Source: Rhodospirillum sp.
Lineage (GTDB): Bacteria; Pseudomonadota; Alphaproteobacteria; Dongiales; Dongiaceae
Assembly: GCA_013822765.1 (NCBI GenBank)
Contig: PNKY01000003.1
Span: 248,001 to 312,000, forward strand
Direction of reading: 5' to 3'
DNA: 64,000 nucleotides
Shown here: positions 36,368-44,029 of the stretch, piece after piece
Layout of the letters: each line of letters begins with the position of its first letter
How positions within the stretch are numbered: position 1 is the first letter of the stretch
Notes under the pieces: model-generated
The model's database searches: none
What the model was told of the DNA's origin: nothing
What the model saw: only the letters and a program-made list of their open reading frames with translations
Translations under genes and position numbers: made by a program

Positions 36368-37939
36368 ATGACCGAAGCCGCCCTCACTGTCGCCGCGCCC
36401 GCTACGGGCCGCCGGCGCGAGCGCCGTGCGCCCCAGGCTGCCGTCCGGCAGCTGCCGTTCGCCCGCACGGTCAACCGCTATAGCCCAATCGAGGTGCTGA
36501 GCGCCGACCAGGTCGAGACCATCCACCTCACCGCGCTCAAGCTGCTGCGCGACACCGGCATCGAGGTGATGCAGGACCCGGCACGCGCCATCCTGAAAGC
36601 GGCCGGCGCCGAGGTGGACGAAGCGAACCAGCGCGTGCGGTTCGACCCGGCGCTGGTCGAGAGCAACGTCGCCATGGCGCCCATGCGATTCACCATGCAG
36701 GCGCGCAATCGCGCCTATGATGTCGGCTGCGGCGACGGCGAGATCATCTTCGCCGCCACCGGCGGACCGGCCTTCGCCCACGATTGCGACCGCGGCAAGC
36801 GCCCGGGCAACTTCGCCGACATGGTCGATTACCTGAAGCTGGTGCAGCAGCTGGGCGTGATCCACCAGGAGGGCGGCTGCCCGATCGAGCCGACCGACCT
36901 GCCGGCGGACAATCGCCATCTCGATTTCTACCAGGCCGCGCTGACGCTGACCGACAAGACGTGGCAATGCTGGGCGCTCGGCGAGTATCGCGTCGAGGAT
37001 GCGATCAACATGGCCGGCATCGCCTATGGCCTCAGCCGCGCGGAGATGAAGGCGACACCGGTCACGCTCACCATCATCAATTCCAACTCGCCGCTGCGCC
37101 TCGATATCCCGATGTGCGAGGCGCTGCTGGCGATGGGCCGCGCCGGCCAGCCGGTGGCGATGACGCCCTTCACGCTCAGCGGCGCCATGAGCCCGGTGAC
37201 CCTGGCCGGCGCGCTGGTGCAGCAGCATGCAGAGGCGCTGGCCATGCTGGCGCTGTCGCAGATCGCCTCGCCCGGCGCGCCGGTCATGTACGGCGGATTC
37301 ACCTCGAACGTCGACATGCGCTCGGGCGCGCCCGCCTTCGGCACGCCGGAATACACCAAGGCGGCGTTGGCCGGCGGGCAGCTCGCGCGCCGGATCGGCG
37401 TGCCATACCGCTCCAGCAACGTGACGGCATCGAACTGCGTCGACATCCAGGCCAGCTACGAATCCATGATGTCGCTGTGGGGCGCGGTGATGGGCGGCGT
37501 CAACCTGATCGAGCACGCGGCGGGCTGGATGGAAGGCGGCCTCACCGCCTCGTTCGAGAAGCTGATCCTCGACGCCGAGCTGCTGCAGAACATGCGCGAG
37601 TTCCTGAAGCCGATCGCGGTCAACGAGGCGGAGATGGGTGTCGATGCCATCAACGAAGTGGGACCGGGCGGCCACTTCTTCGGCGTCGGCCACACGCTCG
37701 CGCGCTTTTCCACCGCGTTCTACGAGCCCATGCTGTCCGACTGGCGCAACTACCAGACCTGGGAGAATGCCGGCGCCAAGACCGGCACCGAGCGCGCCAA
37801 CCTGATCTGGAAGGAGCTGCTGCGCAGCTACGAGGCGCCGCCGATGGACGAAGGGCGCAAGGACGCGCTCGCCGCCTACGTGGCCACGCGCAAGGAAGAG
37901 ATTGCCACCGGCAAGATGGTGCCGGACGCGATCGAGTAA
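36368..37939 (+). CDS. MttB-family (trimethylamine/betaine) corrinoid methyltransferase, non-pyrrolysine
   Basis: A 523-residue TIM-barrel protein of the MttB superfamily: LLRDTGIEV, RVRFDPALVE, GGCPIEPTDLP, the glycine-rich GAMSPVTLAGALVQQHAE, MYGGFTSNVDMRSGAPAFGTPEYTKAA and NEVGPGGHFFGVGHTL. True archaeal MttB carries pyrrolysine at an in-frame UAG; none occurs here, so this is a non-Pyl member, which in studied cases demethylates quaternary amines such as glycine betaine. No corrinoid protein, reactivase or second methyltransferase lies nearby. AAGGAGG precedes the ATG by 7 bases. Confidence 0.83.
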   Translation: MTEAALTVAAPATGRRRERRAPQAAVRQLPFARTVNRYSPIEVLSADQVETIHLTALKLLRDTGIEVMQDPARAILKAAGAEVDEANQRVRFDPALVESNVAMAPMRFTMQARNRAYDVGCGDGEIIFAATGGPAFAHDCDRGKRPGNFADMVDYLKLVQQLGVIHQEGGCPIEPTDLPADNRHLDFYQAALTLTDKTWQCWALGEYRVEDAINMAGIAYGLSRAEMKATPVTLTIINSNSPLRLDIPMCEALLAMGRAGQPVAMTPFTLSGAMSPVTLAGALVQQHAEALAMLALSQIASPGAPVMYGGFTSNVDMRSGAPAFGTPEYTKAALAGGQLARRIGVPYRSSNVTASNCVDIQASYESMMSLWGAVMGGVNLIEHAAGWMEGGLTASFEKLILDAELLQNMREFLKPIAVNEAEMGVDAINEVGPGGHFFGVGHTLARFSTAFYEPMLSDWRNYQTWENAGAKTGTERANLIWKELLRSYEAPPMDEGRKDALAAYVATRKEEIATGKMVPDAIE

Positions 37940-37977
37940 TCTTGCTACGATCCTCCGCGGGAGGCGGAGATCGCGAC

Positions 37978-38391
37978 ATGACGGATGACGGACCGACGTC
38001 GAAACCGATTCTGATCAATGCCACGCCGCAATTGTTCGTGTCCGACATTGTGGCGTCGTGCGATTTTTTTACCCGCGTGCTCGGCTTTGGGGTGGAGTTC
38101 GTCTACGGCGAGCCGCCCTTCTATGCACAGGTCATACGTGACGGCGCGTCGCTGGCGCTGCGGCACGTGGACCGGCCGGTGTTGGAGAAGCTTGCCGAGG
38201 CCATGAAGACCGATGTCGACATGCTGGCGGGCAGCATCTCGGTCGATGACGTGCAGGCGCTGTATCGCGAGTTCCAGGCGGCGGGCGCCGCCTTTCATCA
38301 GGACCTGCGCGCGGAGGCGTGGGGTGCGCGCACCTTCATCGTCCGCGATCCAGACGGCAATCTGCTGTTGTTCGCGGGCAGCGCCGACTAG
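37978..38391 (+). CDS. VOC-family (glyoxalase/bleomycin-resistance fold) protein
   Basis: A 137-residue single VOC domain: PQLFVSDIVASCDFFTRVLGFGVEF, then VIRDGASLALRHVDRP, VDDVQALYREFQAAGA and the closing FIVRDPDGNLLLFAG. Members include dioxygenases, isomerases and resistance proteins, so the activity cannot be told. It follows the MttB-family gene by 38 bp on the same strand, so the two are probably co-transcribed. The end overlaps the convergent EEP gene by 4 bp. Confidence 0.8.
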   Translation: MTDDGPTSKPILINATPQLFVSDIVASCDFFTRVLGFGVEFVYGEPPFYAQVIRDGASLALRHVDRPVLEKLAEAMKTDVDMLAGSISVDDVQALYREFQAAGAAFHQDLRAEAWGARTFIVRDPDGNLLLFAGSAD

Positions 38392-39419
38392 TCGCGCCAG
38401 CCGATCTCGGCGATGACCGGGAAGTGGTCGGACTCGGTGCGCGGTCCCGCCTCGAAGCTGGTGACGACGAGATGTCCGCGCGCCAGCACGTGGTCGATCG
38501 GCAGGCGCAGCGGCCAGGGCAGGAAGGACGGCCAGCTGGCAGTCCAACCCGCCTGGTTGTCGAGGCCGGTCTTGGCGCGGAACGCGCGCTGCACCCGGCT
38601 CCACGGCGCGCTGTTGAGATCGCCCATGACGATGAGATCCCCCGGCGCCTCGCGGTCGAGGAACTTGGCGAATAGCCCCGCCTGCCCGGCCTGGCGGCTC
38701 ACCGGCAATCCTTCAGCCAGGTAGACGGAACGCTTGGCATCGTCGGCGCCCCACGGGCTGGCGTCGCTGCGCAGCAGGGGGCGGAACCAGTGCGTCGCCA
38801 GCACGGTGATCGGCCGGCCGTTCCACCGAACGACACCGCCGGCGACGATGGGCGTCGCCTTCCAGACGCGGCCGGCCACCGGCTGCTCGATCGGCAGCTT
38901 GGACAGCAGCATGGTCTGGCATTCCGGGTCGCGGTCGAAGCAATCGATCCGATTCGGATACTTGGCGTAGAGCGGCGCCAGGTAGGGGCGCCAGGCCGGC
39001 GTCGCCTCGATCAGGCCGATGATGTCGGCATCGCTGGCCAGCAACGCTTCGATGGTCCGGTCGTGGCCCGCGGCCGAGTGCCAGAGATTGGCGGAGACGA
39101 TCTTGAGCCGCGCCGGCTCGGTGACGATAGCCGCCTCGCCCTGATGGCTGAAGACCGGCCAGGACAAGGTCGCGGTCAGCGCGGTCAGCAGGATGAAGCG
39201 CGCCCAGCGGCGCAGGACCAGCGCCAGCACGGCCGCCAGCAGCGCCACGATGCCGAGCTGCAGCGCGAACTGCTCCAGCACCGCAAGCCTCGGCGTCTCC
39301 GGCCCGTACCAGATCATCGCCTGGCAGAGCGCGAGCACACCCGCGAGCCCCCACAGCAGCACGGACCAGCCGGATGCCCACCATGTTCGCGAAGGTGTCC
39401 TGGCCGCGATGTCAGTCAT
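38388..39419 (-). CDS. Membrane-anchored endonuclease/exonuclease/phosphatase-family protein
   Basis: A 343-residue protein with three N-terminal membrane helices (about residues 15-37, 47-68 and 70-88), then a periplasmic EEP domain: IVSANLWHS, DIIGLIEATPAW, VLATHWFRP, IVMGDLNSAPWS and ESDHFPVIAEIGW. The catalytic Asp-Asn and Asp-His pairs are intact. Relatives act on phosphodiesters, including lipids; DNA is unlikely at this site. ATG 39419 was chosen at GGGAC, 4 bases upstream. It diverges from the VOC-cupin gene. Confidence 0.85.
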   Translation of the reverse strand: MTDIAARTPSRTWWASGWSVLLWGLAGVLALCQAMIWYGPETPRLAVLEQFALQLGIVALLAAVLALVLRRWARFILLTALTATLSWPVFSHQGEAAIVTEPARLKIVSANLWHSAAGHDRTIEALLASDADIIGLIEATPAWRPYLAPLYAKYPNRIDCFDRDPECQTMLLSKLPIEQPVAGRVWKATPIVAGGVVRWNGRPITVLATHWFRPLLRSDASPWGADDAKRSVYLAEGLPVSRQAGQAGLFAKFLDREAPGDLIVMGDLNSAPWSRVQRAFRAKTGLDNQAGWTASWPSFLPWPLRLPIDHVLARGHLVVTSFEAGPRTESDHFPVIAEIGWRD

Positions 39420-39556
39420 GTCCCGTTCGAGAGTTGTTGGCAGACAATATGGATGATGAGACCCCGCGATTGTGTCGGAATTCGGCCGCAAGGGGGATGT
39501 CATCGGGATGTCGTCGATCCCTTGCCTCGCCAGGATCGCCGGGGCAATCTCCGCCC

Positions 39557-40675
39557 ATGGAAGACCGCACCACAAGCAACGCCGCCGGCGCGGCCCTGGC
39601 CGAGCATGTGCGCATGGCGCAGGTGCTGCTGCCGTGCCGCGACCTCGCGGCGACGCTGGCCTTTTTCACGGATCGCCTGGGGTTCAAGGTCAACCTGATC
39701 TTTCCGGCGGACTCGCCGCACACGGCCGTGGTTTCGGGTCATGGTCTGACGTTGCGGCTGGAGACCGGCGCGCCAGCGGCGCCCATGACGTTGCGCCTGC
39801 TGTGCGACCTCGCCGCCTTGCCCGCCGGCACGCAGCATGCGTTGACGTCGCCGGACGGCACGCGCATCGAACTGGTGGAAGCGCGGCTGCCGATCGAAGT
39901 TCCCGAGGGCCGCCAGGAATTCGTGCTGAGCCGGATGGGAGACGATTGGGGCATCGGGCGCGCGGGCATGCAATATCGCGACCTGATTACCAGCCGCCTC
40001 GGCGGGCGCTTCATCGCCTCGCATATCCGCATTCCGGTCGGAGGACCGGTGCCGGACTATGTGCATTTCCACCGCATCCGGTTCCAGATGATCTATTGCA
40101 AGGCCGGATGGGCGCGCCTGGTCTACGAGGACCAGGGCGAGCCGTTCCTGTTCCACGCCGGCGATTGCGTGCTGCAGCCGCCGGAGATCCGCCACCGCGT
40201 GCTGGAAGCTTCGGACGGGCTCGAGGTCGTCGAGATCGGCTGTCCTGCGCTGCACGAGACCTTCGCTGACCACGCCATGACCCTGCCGACACCGCATCTG
40301 CTGCCGGAGCGTGATTTCGGCGGCCAGCGCTTCATGCGGCACGTCGCGGCAAAGGCGCAGTGGCTGCCGTGGCGCGCGAAAGGTTTCGAGATGCGCGACA
40401 CCGGCATCACGGCGGCGACGGATGGATTGGCTGGCGCACGCGTGGTGCGGGCGCGTGATCGCGCTGAAGCGAAGTTCGGTGCGCATGGCGGCGAGTTTCT
40501 GTTCTTCTTCGTGCTCGCGGGTGACGTGGCGCTGGATGTGCAAGGGCACGGGCAGCCCCGCCTCAGGACAAATGTCAGCTGCGTCATTCCGGCAGGCGCC
40601 AGCTACGCACTTGAAGCCAGTGCCGGTTCTGAGCTGCTGGAAGTCGCACTGCCAGCCGAGCTGCCCAACCGCTGA
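39557..40675 (+). CDS. VOC domain fused to two cupin-like domains
   Basis: A 372-residue fusion. Residues ~18-120 form a VOC half-domain (AQVLLPCRDLAATLAFFTDRLGFKV). Residues ~150-255 form a cupin (HIRIPVGGPVPDYVHFH, GWARLVYEDQGEPFLFHAGDCVLQPPEIRHRVL). Residues ~280-370 form a second cupin (FGAHGGEFLFFFVLAGDVALDV, SCVIPAGASYALEA). Paired cupin metal histidines are visible in the first cupin (H-x-H and the late H). This layout suggests a small-molecule enzyme or sensor. No neighbour explains it. Confidence 0.72.
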   Translation: MEDRTTSNAAGAALAEHVRMAQVLLPCRDLAATLAFFTDRLGFKVNLIFPADSPHTAVVSGHGLTLRLETGAPAAPMTLRLLCDLAALPAGTQHALTSPDGTRIELVEARLPIEVPEGRQEFVLSRMGDDWGIGRAGMQYRDLITSRLGGRFIASHIRIPVGGPVPDYVHFHRIRFQMIYCKAGWARLVYEDQGEPFLFHAGDCVLQPPEIRHRVLEASDGLEVVEIGCPALHETFADHAMTLPTPHLLPERDFGGQRFMRHVAAKAQWLPWRAKGFEMRDTGITAATDGLAGARVVRARDRAEAKFGAHGGEFLFFFVLAGDVALDVQGHGQPRLRTNVSCVIPAGASYALEASAGSELLEVALPAELPNR

Positions 40676-40707
40676 TCCCCTACTCCGTCATCCCCTCCGA
40701 CGGCGCT

Positions 40708-41736
40708 TCAAACCCCTGCCGCGTTGGCGCGCTGGATGGCCAAGGTGACGATGCGGTTCAACAGGTCGCGGTACTTGATGCCGTCCTTGGCGGCGGCTTC
40801 GGCGAAGTCCTCGACCTTGGCGATTTCGGGGTTGGGGTTGGCTTCCAGGAAATAGGGAATGCCGTCGGCCGACAGTCGGAAATCGACCCGGGAATAACCG
40901 TCCATCTCGAGCGTGCGGCACACGCGCTTGGCGATGTTGGCGATGCGGGTGCGCATCTCCGGCGACAGGTCCTTGGCCGGGCCGCTCTTGATGCCGAGCT
41001 TCTCCTGGTATTCGAGATCGTGCTTGGCCTTGGCGGTGGCGATGTTGCGGCCGCCCTCGCCCATGTCGCCGAACTCGAACTCCCAGACAGGGAGCACGCG
41101 CAGCCGGTCGTTGCCGAGCACGCCGACATAGAGCTCGCGCCCCTCGATATACTGCTCGACCAGCGCGTCGGTGCCGACCTTCTCGTGGATGAAGAGGACG
41201 CGCTCCTCAAGCTTCTCGTCATTCTCCACCACCGAGGCCTGGGCGATGCCGATCGACGCATCCTCGCTCACGCTCTTGACGATCAGCGGGAAGCCGAGGC
41301 GCGCCGGCCGCTTCACCTTGCGCCGCATCGGGAACACCGCGAACGCCGGCACCGGGATACGGTGATAGGCCACCAGTTTCTTGGACAAGGCTTTGCCGCG
41401 CGCCAGCATCAAGCCGCGCGGATTGCAACCGGTGTAGGGAATCTTCAGCAGCTCCAGGTAGGACGCTACATTGGTGTCGTACGCGGTCTCGCCGTGGAAC
41501 TGCTCCAACAGGTTGAAGGCGACGTCGGCCTTGAATTCCTCGATCGCGTCGCGGATCGGCTTCAGCTCGTATTGGACGCCGAGCGGCATGACCTCGTGCC
41601 CGGCGGCCCGCAGCGTGCTCACCACGTCGTACTCCGTCTTCCAGACGTTGATGTCCTTGTCGCTCTGGCCCTTGAGCGAATCGGGCGGCATCAGGTCGGG
41701 ATGCAGGAGGACCAGGACACGCAGCTTTTTCTTCAT
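40708..41736 (-). CDS. ATP-grasp ligase related to D-alanine--D-alanine ligase
   Basis: A 342-residue ATP-grasp protein. The central LIVKSVSEDASIGIAQASVV, EQYIEGRELYVGVLG and C-terminal YSRVDFRLSADGIPYFLEANPNPEIA (metal-binding Asp, Glu and Asn) are characteristic. It differs from housekeeping Ddl in the N-terminal half (DKDINVWKTEYDVVSTLRAAG). Such enzymes join a carboxylate to an amine; the substrates here are unknown. The start codon overlaps the zincin peptidase stop as ATGA, so the two are made together, which suggests a shared substrate. Confidence 0.82.
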   Translation of the reverse strand: MKKKLRVLVLLHPDLMPPDSLKGQSDKDINVWKTEYDVVSTLRAAGHEVMPLGVQYELKPIRDAIEEFKADVAFNLLEQFHGETAYDTNVASYLELLKIPYTGCNPRGLMLARGKALSKKLVAYHRIPVPAFAVFPMRRKVKRPARLGFPLIVKSVSEDASIGIAQASVVENDEKLEERVLFIHEKVGTDALVEQYIEGRELYVGVLGNDRLRVLPVWEFEFGDMGEGGRNIATAKAKHDLEYQEKLGIKSGPAKDLSPEMRTRIANIAKRVCRTLEMDGYSRVDFRLSADGIPYFLEANPNPEIAKVEDFAEAAAKDGIKYRDLLNRIVTLAIQRANAAGV

Positions 41737-42758
41737 AGCGCGAACCACTCCCGCCGCGAGGGGCTGTACAGGGAATGCACGGTCTTCGCCGTCAAGAGCA
41801 CAGTGAAGTTGACGACCAGCTGACGCTGATTGCCGGCGGCGCGCAGCTTCAGCTCACGGCAGCGGGCGATCATCTCGTCGAGCACTGAATCCAACGTCAG
41901 CTGATATTCGCCGGTCCACTTCGCCACCATGCGCCGGATGCGGGCGCGATGATGCCGCAGGAAGGTCGTGGCCGCCGGCGCACGATAGTGGCGCGGCTCG
42001 TCGGAGAAGATGCGGCGCAGGTCGCGGTCGTATATCGTGGTGGTCGGCATCGCATAGAGCGCCTGCTTCTGCTTGTAATGCTCGGCCAGCGTCTCGGTCA
42101 GCGTGCTCAACGGGTCGATGCGGTGGCGGTGCGTCAGGGTCGGCCGCTCGCCGGAAATCTCCTCCATCAGCTCGTCGACATATTCGAGCTTCTTGAAGAC
42201 CGGCCAGCCCTCGTAGCGCTTGCGCCAGTCGGAGCGCGGGCGCAGCCAGACCGCGAAGGTCTCGGCGAAGTCCTCGTCCGGATGGCTCTGGGCGTACCAC
42301 AGGCGCAGATGCTGGACGTAGTTCTTGCTGGCGGGGTTCGGCCGGTAGAAGTCCGGATAGCGGGTGGAGGAGCGCCCGAACAGCTGCTGCCAGCGCCGGC
42401 GGCGGTGGAGCCCATAGGAATGCTGGATCACGTGCCCGGCCTCGTGGCGCAGGATGCGCATGCATTCCGGCACCGTGCCGCCCTCGACGTCGATGATCAT
42501 CTTGCGCTCGAGGCGCATCAGGCGAGGATGGGCGAGATAGAACGGGATCGCGATGCCGGGCGTGGTGTCCGGGCTGAACCACTCGTTGGAGATCCAGGCG
42601 TGCGGGCGGACGCGCAGGCCGCGCTGTTCCAGCTCGCCCTGCAGCGCGCGCAGGCACAGCTCCAGCCACGTCCCTTCGACGGTGACCTTGAGGTCCTTGA
42701 GGCGGAGTTCGAGAAGCTCCTCGTCCGGCAACGAGGCCCAGGGAAACCGCGACGCCAT
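41733..42758 (-). CDS. Putative zincin metallopeptidase coupled to an ATP-grasp ligase
   Basis: A 341-residue cytosolic protein with HEAGH at residues 105-109 (RILRHEAGHVIQHSYGL) and a downstream glutamate, Glu166, in DEDFAETFAVWL. Together these form a zincin-type site (HExxH plus Glu), as in gluzincins. There is no signal peptide. The C-terminal third is rich in Arg and His. I cannot assign a named family. Gene order is peptidase, then ATP-grasp ligase (ATGA overlap), suggesting synthesis and cleavage or maturation of the same amide-linked product. What it cuts is unknown. Confidence 0.7.
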   Translation of the reverse strand: MASRFPWASLPDEELLELRLKDLKVTVEGTWLELCLRALQGELEQRGLRVRPHAWISNEWFSPDTTPGIAIPFYLAHPRLMRLERKMIIDVEGGTVPECMRILRHEAGHVIQHSYGLHRRRRWQQLFGRSSTRYPDFYRPNPASKNYVQHLRLWYAQSHPDEDFAETFAVWLRPRSDWRKRYEGWPVFKKLEYVDELMEEISGERPTLTHRHRIDPLSTLTETLAEHYKQKQALYAMPTTTIYDRDLRRIFSDEPRHYRAPAATTFLRHHRARIRRMVAKWTGEYQLTLDSVLDEMIARCRELKLRAAGNQRQLVVNFTVLLTAKTVHSLYSPSRREWFAL

Positions 42759-42864
42759 GGCGCTCCGAATCGGGTTGGAACTACCATCAGGATGGTGTCA
42801 TGGGCCTCGCAGTGAGGCAAGCGCACTACGTTCCAGAGCGCGACTCCGGTGTCGCAGCGCCGTA

Positions 42865-43221
42865 CTATCCCGGGGTCAGCGGCGTCTGCTGGTGGAACGC
42901 CAGTTTCCACTCCTGGCCGTGGCGGGCATAGCCGCTGCTGACCAGGGCCTTGTAGGGCGTGCCATCCGCGCGCCCCGCCGTTGCCTCATAGCTCACCATG
43001 GCAAAGCCGTCGGCGGGCTCCAGGAAGCCCTTGCGCGCGATCGAGAGGCCCGACCACTTTCGGCCACCGCCGGCCGATTGCGCGATCTTCTCCCGGTCCA
43101 GGACGCCCGCCATCTCGGTAAAGACGGTCAGGCATTCGTCGTCGACGTGACGCCGGTAGTCGTCGGCGTTTCCCGTCCAAAGCTTCTCTTCCAGCTTGTA
43201 CAATTCGTTCTCGGTCGACAT
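42865..43221 (-). CDS. NTF2-like (DUF4440/SnoaL-type) protein
   Basis: A 118-residue protein with the NTF2-like pattern: a first helix (LYKLEEKLWTGNADDYRRHVDDEC), VFTEMAGVLDREKIAQS, then strands MVSYEATA, YKALVSSGYARHGQEWKLAFHQQTPL. Members are small enzymes or binding proteins with a conical pocket; the ligand cannot be told. GGAG precedes the ATG at 43221. It is co-directional with the VOC and lipoprotein genes upstream and lies 41 bp after the VOC gene. Confidence 0.78.
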   Translation of the reverse strand: MSTENELYKLEEKLWTGNADDYRRHVDDECLTVFTEMAGVLDREKIAQSAGGGRKWSGLSIARKGFLEPADGFAMVSYEATAGRADGTPYKALVSSGYARHGQEWKLAFHQQTPLTPG

Positions 43222-43262
43222 GGCTGATCTCCTGCAGACATCGTCTACAGGAAACAAGCGCG

Positions 43263-43667
43263 CTACGGCCCGGTTCCGGGCTGGATCAGATCCCATTTGT
43301 TGCCGTAGAGATCGACGAACACGGCGACGGTGCCGTAGGGCTCGTGGCGCGGCGGCTCGAGAAAGCGCACGCCCTTGGCCCGGTAGGCCTCGTGGTCGCG
43401 CTGGAAATCATCGGTGTGCAGGAACAGGAACACGCGGCCGCCGGCCTGATTGCCGATGCGCGTCTTTTGCTCCGGAGTGTCGGCCTTGGCCAGCAGCAGG
43501 CGCATTTCCTTGGCGCCCGGCGGCGCCACCAGCACCCAGCGCTTGGTCTCGCTCATCCTGGTATCCTCGACCAGCGCGAAGCCGAGCTTGCCGACATAGA
43601 AGTCGATCGCTTCGTCATAGTCACGCACAACCAGGGCGATGGCGGAGAGATGCTGCGTCATCGCCAT
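43263..43667 (-). CDS. VOC-family protein
   Basis: A 134-residue single VOC domain: LSAIALVVRDYDEAIDFYVGKLGFALVED, MRLLLAKA, GGRVFLFLHTDDFQRDHEAYRAKGVRFLEPPRHEPYGTVAVFVDLYGNKWDLIQ is the usual pattern (shown here in pieces). The His of LHTDDF and the Glu or Asp near DLYGNKWDL are likely metal ligands. The start at 43667 overlaps the upstream lipoprotein stop (TGATG), so it is coupled to it; an ATG at 43661 is the alternative. Substrate unknown. Confidence 0.8.
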   Translation of the reverse strand: MAMTQHLSAIALVVRDYDEAIDFYVGKLGFALVEDTRMSETKRWVLVAPPGAKEMRLLLAKADTPEQKTRIGNQAGGRVFLFLHTDDFQRDHEAYRAKGVRFLEPPRHEPYGTVAVFVDLYGNKWDLIQPGTGP

Positions 43668-44029
43668 CACCACTGGACGCGCTGCTCGTCGAGCGCCGCC
43701 ACGCGCTTCGCGCGGCCGTCCTCGGAGCAATCGATCATGGCAGGGTCGGAGCGATATTGAGCCGTGCCGACCAGCGTTGCGATCATCGCCGTCTGGCTGC
43801 CAGCAAGTCCGCGTTTGCGCTTGGCCGCCATGAACTCGTGAAACGGCGGTCGCCAGGCATCGCCGTCGCAGGCTTGCACATCGCCCAGCACGTGCCCGAG
43901 TGCAACCGCTTGCTCTTGCGCCTTGGCGAAGTCGTCGCCGCCGGTCGACCTCTGGGATGCCGACTGTGATGCGCAGCCGGAGGTGAGCAGCGCCACGGCC
44001 ACGATGAGACGACCAAGCATTGGAATCAT
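43667..44029 (-). CDS. Lipoprotein of unknown function coupled to mutL
   Basis: A 120-residue predicted lipoprotein (signal [19 protein letters not shown], lipidation near Cys19). The mature part has two further cysteines (VQACDGD and MIDCSED) and basic and acidic patches; no family is recognised. The ATG at 44029 overlaps the mutL stop as ATGA, and its own stop overlaps the VOC start as TGATG, so three genes are stitched together. This coupling to a DNA-repair gene may be accidental operon packing. Confidence 0.6.
   Translation of the reverse strand: MIPMLGRLIVAVALLTSGCASQSASQRSTGGDDFAKAQEQAVALGHVLGDVQACDGDAWRPPFHEFMAAKRKRGLAGSQTAMIATLVGTAQYRSDPAMIDCSEDGRAKRVAALDEQRVQW

Noticed and set aside
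36368..37939. Pyrrolysine-containing MttB
   Set aside because: The frame is unbroken with no in-frame UAG, so it is a non-pyrrolysine member.
40708..41736. Housekeeping D-alanine--D-alanine ligase (ddl)
   Set aside because: No mur/fts genes are nearby, the N-terminal half differs and it is coupled to a peptidase; substrate left open.
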